64,000 nt of DNA, taken from positions 11,327,001-11,391,000 of the forward strand of contig JAKOON010000006.1 of the NCBI GenBank assembly GCA_022577435.1. The letters are read 5' to 3'. Source of the stretch: Embiotoca jacksoni (Eukaryota > Chordata > Actinopteri > Embiotocidae). Both the position numbers and the translations under genes were made by a program. Every line of letters begins with the position of its first letter. The first letter of the stretch is position 1. Under the pieces are notes generated by a model, which saw only the letters and a program-made list of their open reading frames with translations, did not search any database and was not told the DNA's origin. Of this stretch, positions 1-13,100 are shown piece by piece.

Positions 1-15
1 TCCTTTGTCTAGAGA

Positions 16-3000
16 CTAGTGCACCACATGGTCAATGTCATGGTCTATGTCATACTTTTCACAGAACTTGCTTGTGAAGGGCAGGCAGGTGAGATGCTCC
101 AGCCAGTGCCAGTTAATTGGGTAAATATAAAACCAAACGATGAGGGAAGCAAACAGTCCCACGTAGGCAAACATCGAGACAGCAATGACGATACGTTTCC
201 GGTATTTGTCAAATGTCCCGAAGGTGACATAGGGCAGGAAGGCGAAGGAGAGCAGCATGCCGCTGAGGAAACCAAAGATGTGGGCGATGTTGTCAATCCA
301 CGGCAGAAGGCCGCACAGGAAGAGGAAGAAGACGATGCCCAACAGTTTAAGGAAGGCCTTCCACGGCTTCTCCAGCATTTGCCAACCTTGAAACAGCTCA
401 ACGAAGAGGCAGGCAAGGAGTCCAAACTGAGACCCTGCTGGACCCACCTGGAGGGAGAAAAAAAGTTCAGATGATTACATAACAAAAAACCAAGTTCAGG
501 AATGCAGTTCAGTTGGTTTTAGATCAGACAAGAAGCTGAAGAAAAATATCCTTCCCTCTGTGTATACAGAAGACCTCCGTGTGTGACGACTGGACACATG
601 CAAAACACGCATTAGGCCTCTTTGATGCAACATGCAGACCTCCTGTTTACTGGTGGAACAGGGCTTTTACGTGAGTGTATCTGTTCCAATTATTAAGACA
701 ATAATGGGTCACCTTCACACGTAATACAGTCGTAGAGATTTGAGTTTAAATGGGTCTTTTGGGATTTTGTTCTTTGGGCTGTAAATAGTATAAAACATGT
801 TTTTAATGTCCAAGAGAAACAGGGGATTCTTGAATTTATTTGTCTCTATATGTTGTTTGCATACGACTACAGAGGAAAATGTGTTAGTATGAACATATAA
901 GATGTGTTAGAGGAAAGAATTTCATGATTTGTGTCTTGCAGAAAAGTAAACCAGGTGGTTGTCGGTTTCTGACCTCTGAATTGTAGCACACATTCGTGAT
1001 TTAGTCAGTGATGAATGATGATCAATGAAGTGGGAAAACAAATTGAAAATTCAGTGTAGTTTTAGGTTGTATTGGACTAACTTGACAAGCCAGATGTTTG
1101 AATGAAAAAATGCAGGCACTGGATAGGTGATTGGATGATCCATTTATCACCGTCTATCTTAGGCTAACTTCAACCAATCAGATCATTGTTGTTTTCGAAA
1201 ACCTAAACTATGACTGTAGCTGCCAGTTGATCCTCATTGCTGATTCGGACACATAAATTGAAGCCTCAAAAATAAATACTAGCGTGATCTCGTGAGTCTA
1301 GATGCCATTCAAGGTAGCGTTGGACTGGAGCAGTAGATATTTAACCTGATTACTAAATCTTGGCAGCAGCTTCTAAGGATAGTATTTTAAGTAGGAATTA
1401 TTTAAACTCACTCATTGTTACTATCACTAAGAGACTTGATCCTGATCCAGGAAAATGTAGTTACCATTTGTTACTTTCTTTAGTCACAATATAATATAAT
1501 CACTGATAGTGAAGCAGAAACAGGCTCTGTGTGTCTCAGTGGTCCTGTGGGGGAAATGATTCTTGATAAATGTCGTGATTACTTTACAATTGCAGTTTTA
1601 TTTGCACAGTCTTTTAGTTATAGATGTAGTTCTGGAGGAGAGTCAAAGTGTGAGCCCTGGGTCAGGCAGTAAAGGTGAGCAGATTACAGTGACATCAAGG
1701 CTGAGTTTGGTGGCTTGGCCTGGTCACAGGCAGATGGCTAATCTGTCGAGACATTAAACCCCTGAAAACAGAAAAAGAGTGCGGTGCGCCACCCTCACGC
1801 CCCAGACACACAGACTGACACGCTCATCACCGTTGGTTTTGCTGAATAATATTAAAACTGACGCTAACGGTTGAGACAGTGACTGGGAGTACATTTCTGT
1901 TCACCTAAGTGAACATATACTATTCTGTATTCATCAGTGAGAATGTTAGCTTTTATATCGGGCTTATCTTAATTAGGGTTTTGATTAAATTAAAATGTGT
2001 GTGTGTAAAGGAGAGAGGTGTCGTTAATAAAAACTCTTTCAGATTTCCAAGTGAAGAATGTAGAATTGATTCTGAGGATTTGTGTGCTTTGAACCACACA
2101 TTCTTGGTATATTATTATCATTTATGTCATCTTAGAAATTCTTTTGCTGGAGCTTATTGATCACATTTATTACATGCAGAAGAAAAAAAGTGGTCTTTGT
2201 AACACAGTCACTGAAAGAAAAGGTCAAGGAGATAGGCTGGCAGTTACTGTGACTTTCTCTGTGACACTGCAGGAGCACCACCTCTCTGCTTTTAGAAGAT
2301 GTATGAATTGTAAAAATGTTGTAACACGGAACAAATAAAAACAAACGATTTCAGCCGCTTTCTTTTTAGTTTTACTACTTTTACTCATATAATGTTTATG
2401 TCAAATGTTAATTCCTATATTTGGATCCAACATTACACAAAGCCAGGTAAGAGTTTAGTATAGCCTCTAGTATATAACTTCATGTCACATGTTCCCTGCG
2501 AGTGCACTCTCAGAGACTGACTGTCCTTTTCACTGTAATTCTTTTTCCAGCACACGTATCATCTCCACTTACAGTTCGAGGGAACTATTTTCACAGAACA
2601 GTCTGCAAGATACTATCATCGAATATGAAGACGTGAGAATCATCACTCCTAACATACAGAACTCAGCACTGTCCGCATTATTTATCTACCGTTTTCTTTC
2701 AAAGCTTCCCCGCTTCACATGCTCAACATTTCCTTGTTTTACATGCTCACAGGGTTCAGGATCAAATAAATGGTTTTCTGGCATTAAAATATCATGTGTA
2801 AGAAAGTTTCTCACCTTCATTCAAACCAATCTAATTGAAGGAGGATAAGCTATCCTCTTCATTTTTCAGTTTATTATGAAGCAGCAGAGGTGATAGAGCA
2901 CCTAAAATAGGGTACATTTAAGAAGCTGGAATCAGAGAATTTTAACATTATTTCACAATGAAAATGACTCAAAAGAATTATTTATCAAAATAGTTGGTGA

Positions 3001-4071
3001 CTAACATTAATCGACCGTGGAAGCTCTACTTTACTCAACATCAATTAAAAAGATGGCGAGTCTACGCTATGCCTATTTTCTAAAGTCAAATTTACCTCGC
3101 ACTTGTAGTTAGAAAAGAAACATTTGATCAAATAACGTTTCACTTATTTGAAACGGTCTTTAATGTTTGCTCGTCACTCTGCAGAGATTTAAAGTTAGAA
3201 ACCAGAGTTGTGGTACTTTCACAGCTCTGCAGAGCAACTTTACTTGTGAGAATCATCATTATTGCAGTCACAGCGGTTGTTTGAGAGATTTTTGCTCAAG
3301 CCATGGGGGCTCCTTAGCTCAACAGTTAAAGGATAATCCACTTAAACCACCTCTTTAAGTGGATTGACCGCCCTGTGTTGTGCCTTGAATGTGCTTCCAC
3401 TGGTTATTCCTGGTCTGTGAAGACCTTTGAGCTGGTCGCTGATAAGGAGAGCTGGATGGTGGGATTTCAGGCTCCCACGTCAAGGTACGTCTTGCAGGAG
3501 CCACCTCATGTCACACTACGCAAATATCAGATAAAAGCACTACAGATACAAAGTAAAGGCAAGCTTTCATGAATTACTCGTCATGTAGGAGTATGTAAAT
3601 CATCTGTTACACAGTGTGGTATGAAACATCTGTCATTGTTGAGGTTTAAAGAGCTCTCTTTACACATCCACTACAATCATCCATTGTATGAAAGAGGAAC
3701 TACTTCATCTGTGTGCCAGGATGAACCTGTTCATAAACACGTGTAGACCAGACGCATCACCAGACACGTATGGTCTACGCAACAATTGTGGTTGTTTAAA
3801 CAAACTAGTGTAATCCCATTCTCTGAGTACCACAGCAGTGGCCTTTATAAAACCACACAATGGAATTAGGCTAATCTCTAAAAGGGAAAAGTGGGCTTTA
3901 CAGAAACACAGAAGGAAACAGACTTGCTGGTAAAAAGTACCACATGCTCAGTAACCTGTTGCTTCTTGCGAAATTACACGCTGAATAAGAAAATATACAC
4001 TTTGACCTGATGACATGCTGTTTTTTTCAGGCTTGTGGTGCTTTTTTAGAAGACGACTGATAAACTTCATG

Positions 4072-4103
<32 letters not shown>

Positions 4104-7100
4104 GTGAAGCTCCTGGTTTATCCTTATATTGTTCTCTTTGTATATAAGTGATAAAACAGGTATCTGATGTGAGTGCTTGACAAAGGGAAGGCTGACAGAG
4201 GAGAGAATAGCATGGACTGGTAAGAGCATTTTAAAAGCATGTACAGACATAACCCAAGATTGTATTTAGCTGCAGCTGACTCAGCAAGCACTTTCTCTCT
4301 CACTTAATCTTGTGTGCCAAGAGGATTGCTTCAATGTTCCATTAGCACATCCAACAGGACACTACGAAGTAGATTAACTATGGAAATAATGTCCAAATGA
4401 AACAAATGAAGTTTCATCCTGTACAGTAGGTATACAGATGGTTGTGTCAACATAAAGGATTCTTTAATGCTCACAGTATCACTAAAAGACTCCCTTCTCT
4501 AAAGAGTTTTATTCGTGGACCTCCTTTCTTTATCGCTGATCAAGCACACATGCTGATAAATCTCAGTGGTCATTGCTGTTGAGTTTTTGTACTACACTGT
4601 GTAATAACATATTACCTGTGGTTAGCACTGTGACATATTTATTTCTTGGATTCTCTGCTGAGACTAAGTGTTATATTGTTGCCTAAAACCAACAACACAT
4701 GTTGGTGCTTGAATGGACAGCACTGCTCTCTTCATAGGAATGACTCAGCGACAGTGAAGTGGTCTCATGTGCTGTTGACTTCAGCTCTGTTTCTCTGTTT
4801 CTCCAGGTACATGCACAGTTAACACCGTGAGTATTTCCTGTGTCCCTCCAGACCTCTGGAGAACGAGGTAGTCAGGTCCGTTTTAATAATCCCCAAAAGG
4901 AGAGACTCCCTTCCAGTAAGTGAAATAAACTAAGCTGAGCTAAGCCACTGAGTGGGAACAGCAGGAAAACAGTACGTCGCTATCATGAAAATGTAACAAC
5001 ATTTTGTAACCTTATCAAAGACAGTGGCAAAATGAGAGGTGAAGGACATCTTGGTACACGATTACACAGACCAGCTTTAGCAGCTAACAGGTGTCAATTG
5101 AAGTAAGTGTTCTCTTCAATAGGTGTTAAAAGATTTTGGAGAACAGGAGCACATGTCCATGTCTCACTACAGAGATTTGACAAGCTTACTTCCTCTTTCA
5201 GAGAGTAAGAAGCTTATCACCAAATTTGTGAATTTCTTCTCCATGGAGTCTGATTCTGTCCGTTGTATTAAGAGGGCCTGGGAAAAGGAAATCAATGATG
5301 TGTTGCCTGATAAAATGGGACGACACTTTCCCATATTCAGAATTGTTCAATAAACAGCAGACATAGAATAATCAATTCAAAACTATTCATCATTTTAATT
5401 ATTTTAAGGTCAAATTGTATAAGTGCAAAGAAAACAACATACAAGCGTAACGTATCGTAGCGTATCTATTTTGTTTAAGAATTGTTTCCTTTTTTTCTGC
5501 GGTTTAATATAACTCTCTCACCTGACTGGGACGTGACTCTTTAACTCTTCCTTTACACATTCAAACAGCTGTGCTGATGGGTATGGTGCCAGCAAAAAAC
5601 TGGAGAAACCAACTCCCCCTTGCTTCAGAAACTGGCTGCATGAACTTGTTTCAGTTATCAATATGGAGAAACTGATAATAATACAAATCTCAACATGAAT
5701 GGGAAAAGTTGGGTGTCCCTTTTTGCACTATCTGGAGTCAATTTGACTGCATTTGTACGTATATAGTGATTGTTTTTTGTTGTTGTTGTTTTGCTTTGAC
5801 AATACTCCTAATTTAGATGTGTTGCCCTCCATAATTTCATGTGGATGATAAATGCTGGTGTGAGCTTTCATGTCCTTGATGTGTGGTTAGGATGAACTTC
5901 TTTTAGATATTGGGATCCCTCCATTAAGTGTGTGTTTGTGTGTTTGTTTAGATTGGGTTTTGGTGTGGATTTTTTTTCCTTGTGGCTGTTATGTTATCAA
6001 AATATGTCAATGAAAATAATAAATACATAAAAGAGACATTTGACCATCTGTGTTGCAGTGTGTGTATTTGACAGTGTGAAAGCGAGTGTGTGCATGTGCC
6101 AAGTGTGCGCACTTAAACAATAGAAATAAATCAGCTTCCTTTGAAAATCTTGACAAAGGTCACTGCAACTTAAACATGTTGGTGATTAGCATGAAGTAAT
6201 TCAGGAGAAAACTTTTGTTTTTCCTTTTCTAAAACCTTTTACATTATTTTTGAGTTTGTGCATCTGAAAATGTACAGATTAATTTGTCTCATACTGTATA
6301 TGTGCATGAAAGCATTAGACAGCACACAGGATGTGCAAAAATATAAATTGATGCCTGTAAATGTGTCTATGTTAATATCAAGAGACTGTGTGCGAATTGT
6401 ACATACAGTGGTGTTTGTGTAGCTGCACATGTACTGTGTACTGTGCACTTACTATACCCTGTATACTGCGAGTATACAGGGTTAAGTAAATGCACAAACA
6501 TACCCTGCAATTGATACAAATTTATTAAACAATTTCTAAAAATCAAGTTGATATTTTTCACGTGTGTAAAAAGTCTTACTTTGTGAAGGGCAATCATGTT
6601 TACAGATTAAACCTACTTTCCTACAATATATACTATGACGGCATTACTGTACACTTGTAAACGCACAAACAAAACTTCGTGCAACTGTTTTGATTAAATA
6701 TGTAAACATAGAGGTTAAAAAATGTTCCCAAAAAAGGACAAAGCAGACATGACATGGATAGAGAAACTGATGTTAACGGCTGTAATTTAGTCAAAGTGAA
6801 GCCAACCGACTCCCCTTGCTGATGTCTTCTTACTAACGATGTATTCATCCTGCTCCAGTGTGCAAGCTATTTAAACCTCATTTGTTTGTGTGTATGTCAA
6901 TGCATGGATGTCTTCATTAGAAGAACTCACCTCAGCTCTGTAGGGCAGGAACAGGGCAGAGGCAAGGTTTCCTGTGATCCCACTGAAGATGTAAATGATG
7001 GAGATACGGACCCAACCTGCCAGCTTCTCCAGGTCTCTCAGTATGGTCATCTGGAACACTACTGACACCACGCAGTGTAAAAGCCTACACAGACAGACAC

Positions 7101-7115
7101 ACAGACATACACATA

Positions 7116-7167
<52 letters not shown>

Positions 7168-10100
7168 GAGGATTACATCAGTCTGGGGGTGACACCTCTG
7201 TTTAATAGAATTTCAACCATGGCATTATAACAAATATGCATTTTAATATAATATTTGCCTTTTTTTTTTGTCAAGCTCCTTTGGCCTGTTTGCTAACTTA
7301 CTTTAAAGAGGTGAACCTGAGGGATTTCCCTTATACCGTGTATTGGCTTTAAGTATTACAGTCCTCACGTGAGTGAAGTGCTCACGAGCATTGGCCTAAT
7401 TTAGAAATATTTCATTCAGTTGGAATCCTCAGAGATGCTGACATAATGAAACCACACTAAGTAATCGTTCACAACAAATTACTGAAATAGTTCATTAACT
7501 GTGTAAAATGCAAAACACTTTGTGTGCATATTCTCTCTCATTACGACCCTGACGTCATATGATCATTACTGTACGTGCTTTAATCCTCTCTGTGCATGTG
7601 TTTGTTGATCTCTCTCCCACTTTATGGCAATCCTGCTGCGCTGCTGAACGGGAGCTTGTCTGATTAAATGAGACTTTGTGGGTGTGTCCCAGGGAGCAGA
7701 TTGGTTCTAGCCTTCAAGCCTGCAGGTTAAAGGTCGTCTTTCTCCAGGTCCTACAGGCTCCTAACAGGTTGTAAACAGATCTGTAAATTGCCCTGGTTTT
7801 GTAGGGGTAGGTCGCATTTATCTTGTCTGAGTTTGTACGTTTTAGTTGCCCAGCTTTAGTCCCCTTATTTTTTTGTTTTGCTGTCAATCCATCCTGAAGC
7901 AACAAGATTAAAATACATATATTAAAAGGACGCCATTCTCTTGTCACTGATGGGTCTTGGGAGCTAAAATAGGGGAATCCCATTTTGTTGTTGGCAAGGG
8001 TCATAACACTTTCAATCTTATTTAGGAGTTATAAAGTGTTATTGCTGAAGTCTACATCTGTACTCAGCTGAAACAGCTAATTCATAGGTAATGGCAAAAT
8101 AAAATGTTTTAACTGTGCCAGAAAACAAATAGAAAACATAAATTTATTTTAATTAAGATCCACATCTAAATTTGCGCAAAAACATAAACAAAAATGAAGT
8201 CTTAGTACCCTGCATGGAGGAAGAGCGAGAGCCAGAGACGGTAGAACTGATCAGGAGCGTCAGGGTTGAGGAAGGGCAACAAGCCGCACACGTCATCCAG
8301 ACAGTGGACCTGCGTAAGAATAGTGAGATCAGGAAACTCCTATCACAGCAACAGGCACAGACACATGCTCATAATGCATGCACACACACTACCTGTGAGC
8401 AGAGTGTAGCATCCTCATGGAAGTAACCATGCATGAAAGAGCAATACTCTCTGGTTGTGATCTCACATCTACAGGAGGGACAAGCAAAATGCAATAAAAA
8501 AAATTTCCAACATGACTTGGTCATGACACGGTAGTTTAACAACAAGCACATGATTAATCACTAGGACAGGGATCAACCAACCTGCCCTTAGTTCCTATAC
8601 AGCAAGGCCGTCCCTTGATTTTACAGTCCATGTGTCTGTAGCCTGTGTGGTTCCACTTCTGGGGGTAAGTACAGACCTGGTGAAGGATAAATAATGGGAG
8701 ATAAAACAGACCGTGTCAGTATATGCCTCAACCCTGTTTCCTTCTGTAAACTTAATGAAGAAGAAATGATGAAGTGAATGACAGTGTAGCAGTAATGTCC
8801 CTCACCGGCCACTGGGTGATATCATCTGGCCACGTATGAGGCTCTGCAGAGGCAGGCTCTTCACACACTCTGGTCCCAGCATTCAACACAGCAACATAAA
8901 GGAGGGTGACAACCGAGTTTCATTAGAAAATATTGTTTTCTAATGATGACTTAATTCAGTATTTCTCTGAACTGTTTGTTTAATTAGGCACAGTTATCAC
9001 ACACACATATCCTCACCTGGGATCCTGGTGACAGACAGAACCAGAGGACCTGCTGATGTCCACTTGTTCATTGGTCCATTTAATAAAGGTAGCCAACGTC
9101 TCCTGCAGAAAGTTAAATAAGTCATTTATTTAACACAATTATCTTTCTTGTTTCACGGGGTCAATTGGGCATAACACAATACACACAATAGTATTCATTG
9201 CATATATCAGTAATACAACATCCTTTACACCTACAACACTTAAACAAGGTAAAAGCTGTGTTTGGCAAATCTTAATACAATCAAGTACATAAAGATATTT
9301 AGATAACAAGGTTTTTCCACAACATTCAATGTTGTTAGAGTGAATATGCCAGGGAGGACATAATAAAAAACAGAGCAGCTAGGAGGAAAAGTACAGCAAA
9401 GACGTATGAAACTAATTATCCTCATTGTTCAGGCGATTAAATACTTACAATTAAACTCAAGTGTTAGTCTATGTTTAAGATTGAACGCTGTTTCTACACT
9501 GTAGCAACACGTATGAAGACATTAACCTCTTTATTTTAATTTTCACATATATTTCCAAATTCTTTTTAATGTCAATTTGATTGAAAAACTGATCAGCTAA
9601 TGCACAAGGGCGCAGGACAAATCACATACAGAGCAGTCAGAGCCGGGTGTCTGCACACATCCAGAGTTGTCATTCTGAACGCAGCAGCCAGAGTCTCTTT
9701 CCAGGTCTTTGGCCTTCTGGATCAGCCTGACGATCTGCTTGTCCTGACGGATGCATGGTGCAAACTTGGCCCCCAGATGGATTAGATCCTCCTAAAAGTA
9801 GAAGAAAATGATTGTAAAGATGAACAAATATGGCAACCCACACACTGTCAGGTCATGTACAGAAAACCAACTTGAAATGTATTCCTTACATCTATAACTT
9901 CTGGATGTAGATTATGTCTTTCTGTCTTTTAAGAAGTTGTAAATCTGTTTTTCATGCAGTCAGATATGGTTCTTTCTTTATTTCATATCAAATGCAGAAA
10001 CCGTTATATATCTTAGCCAGTTGTAGAATAAAAAAAAAAAAAAGAAGGGTAAATACAGTAGTTAAATTGAGACCAAGCAGCAAGAGACTCACAGAACTAG

Positions 10101-13100
10101 GACCAATCCAGAAGTTCTCCTGCTGGATATACTTGACGCTCTCATAAATGCCTTTGTTCTTCAGCACCTACAGAGGGTGACAGAGTGACAGTTTATCACA
10201 GTTCCTGCTAAATGTTACAACATGAAGAAAGGACCAAAACATTTCAAGATTTTGAGTGTTGAATTCTGAGTGAAAAAATAATTAAAAACAAAATCTAAGT
10301 GTGTGAATTTCCAAACAGCTTAGATCTTTTAATACACCATTTTACAAAAAACAATGAACATCCATTTTTTCCACTAGAGATGCCAGGATGTTTATGTGAT
10401 AGAATTTATATTAAAATGCAACCAATCGTGTCAAGGATGAGCATTTTTATTAAAAAAAAACAAAAAAAATCTGATTCTCATACAGTATTTGTAGTATTTG
10501 TGAGCAGAACCTCTTTTTTTGAAGTTTATAGCTTCACCTACCAGTTCAGATGTCGAGTGTTGCGCAAAACCCACAGGGGCGAAACCATATGTGCCGCACG
10601 CCAGCAATGTGATAACTATATGAACAAATGTGATCCAGTAGGTGAAGTAGGGCCTGAAAACACACACACACACAGACACACAGACAGACAGACACACACA
10701 GACAGGAGAACATAAAAGATGTAAAACAAGTAAAATCATGACTAACAGGTGCTGTTAGTCTGGCGTCGAACATCACATTACAAAGGACAACAATTTATTC
10801 GTGGCCTACAACTCTTTACTTATTGGTCTATAGAACACTATACCTTTTATGTAAGGCTGCAATTTCACTCTATAGACATTTATTTTAATGTTATAACTGC
10901 CAAAAAAAAAAAAAGAAGAAAACATGCATGTGCTAATTTCACCGGTTAGGTATCCTCTCTGAAGTCAATTATTTCAACTATGCAATGTCTATGCAGTGAG
11001 CCTCCACTCATTTCTAACCTGTGGCTGTGAAAGTCGTCTAGTTGCTTCTGGACGTTGCTGCTGAGGCTCCGTCGATAGTTTCGGTTTAGCCATTTCCCGA
11101 CAACGCCCATACCGTAGTGACGCTTGTGTTTGTCAAATGCAAAGTGCTTAACTTGGGAGGCAATGCGACGACCACGACGACGAGAATGACTCTTTTCAGA
11201 CACTACGGTCGGTGTCCTGGGGGTTCGAGACACAAGAGTGAGAGAGAGAGCGAGAGAGATTAAAAATGGAAAAGAAGAGCATCTTAAACTGGTGTCAGAT
11301 TTTTAAGAACTTACGTTGGCCATAATTTTGCAGAGTTTTGATGATTTGATTGGGCAACTTTTTTGTGTGTGGCAAAATAAGGATTGTTAAATATTCCGAC
11401 ACAAGCACTGAGATCTATGGGAGCAACCAAGTGACTGCAGCGTAGAAACTCTGTAATGTTGTTTAATTCTTCGGTTGTGTATGAGTTTACTCACAGGCTG
11501 GAGAATTTCTGGTCAGGCTGCTCGCACGGAGCAAAAGAGGCCGACATGGGAGGCGATTCAAAAACATCATCAGCCATAGAGTATAACTCGTCATGGGCAT
11601 CAACCTACACAGCAGAGGTAATGGAGGTCACAGACGATGTGCAGAAAGTGAAAAGAAGGCTCATTAATTATTATACACATTATTAATTAATGTGTCGTCT
11701 GACATGGTCTGTGTTTAGAGAACACATTTTGTTGCAGCAGAGGTTTAGGGAGAGAAGACATACAATACACCTGAAGAAATAGAAAGGGAAGAAGGATAAA
11801 GAAAGAAGAAGATAGTAGTTACTGAAGAAAGGAGGCTCAAACATGAGAGAAACAAATAAATAATGACAATGGGATAGGATGACGAAGAAGATGACTACTG
11901 ACACATTGAGGAAGGAAAGTTAAAAAAAAATTACCACCTCGTAAAAGCAAAGAGGGAAATTTCTGCTGGGCACCAACAGGGTGGTGGAGACAGTGGTTGC
12001 TAACCTTGCTGAAGAAGAGCGACTCAGACGTGTCTGCAGAGTCCACAGTTTCTTCGTCCATCCAGCTGGCCCGGGCAAAGCTCCTCCTGGGGAAACTGCG
12101 GCCCGTCTGTGAGCCTGCCAAGCCATTACGACCCTGGACAACACACACACCACGGAACAAGTGATTTCACACATGCATTGAGTTTCTTAGATCAGATCTA
12201 CTCTAAATATGCGTACAAAGGGAAACGAATGGCTTGATGCTGATCTATTCCTAACTTTTAATGGAAAGCCTGTAACCTATAAACAACTTATTCTGTCATA
12301 GTATTAATATATTGAAGGCATTATATGAAAGCACAGGTTTTATACAACATTAGTTTGCTGAGGATTTTCGAAACTGAGTAAAAGTATGAAGAAGCTGCAC
12401 TAAGCATTAGTTTGGATACCTCCTCTACTTATTTTCTCATCAATGCAACAAAAGCATCTGACAGAAGACTATTGCCTGCAGAGTTTAGCCTGTGAAATGT
12501 GGATTTACCTCAGAACCACTGTGCTCGTGTTTTCTAAAAATGATTGACGATGAATGACTTTTCCACGCCATATAATTTATTGAGATTACACAGAAATCTA
12601 TTTTGTTTTTACAACAGAATAAATACAATCATGAAAAACAGTTAAAATTGTGGTTGTTGCGGAAAAAAAACGGACAAACCTTACCATGCACCTATTTGCA
12701 AATAATTAGTAAAACTATCTGGAATACGTCAAAAATTACCCATTTTCTGGTACACCACCCACCCGTAGCAGGTTGGACGCCGCTCTGATGCTCATGCGGG
12801 CAACGGACTCTCTCTTTCGCCGGGGGAAACGGCTGTACCCGGAGCGCTGGCTGGTGAAGGAGCTGAGTGAAGTGACCCCGGGTGTGACAGGAACCCCCTG
12901 AGTGGTGTGGGGTGTCCTGGGGGAGCGACTGTCCATCTCATCTGGGTAACGGAAGGCTCGTCCCCGAGCCAGGGGGTCCACGATCTACCAAAAACAGAAA
13001 CTGGGGTCAACCTGGCGAAAATATGTGTTGTGTTGCACCATGACATTGACATGAATGTTGCCAATTTGAAATCCCTTAAGTTGACTTTCAACAACACGCA

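Larger units (their letters stand above)
448..6930. other. Last intron of rhbdf2, no gene seen
   Basis: About 6.5 kb of AT-rich intron lies between the exon ending RAE (6931) and the last exon (447). Open frames in it are short, on both strands, without recognisable domains. It holds a 28-base A tract at 4076-4103 and a 12-bp perfect inverted repeat at 3335-3365. A frame at 5123-5353 (76 codons) has a faint likeness to LINE reverse-transcriptase ends, too weak to call. Confidence 0.6.

Noticed and set aside
19..474. 151-codon plus-strand frame at the left edge
   Set aside because: It lies antisense to the last coding exon of rhbdf2, whose minus-strand translation is a clear iRhom C-terminus. 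The plus frame is a shadow.
2489..2848. 119-codon plus-strand frame in an rhbdf2 intron
   Set aside because: The composition is that of random AT-rich sequence and there is no domain, splice partner or regulatory context.
5123..5353. LINE-1 ORF2 fragment in the last rhbdf2 intron
   Set aside because: The phrase RAWEKEINDVL faintly recalls LINE-1 proteins, but no second motif or element end supports it.
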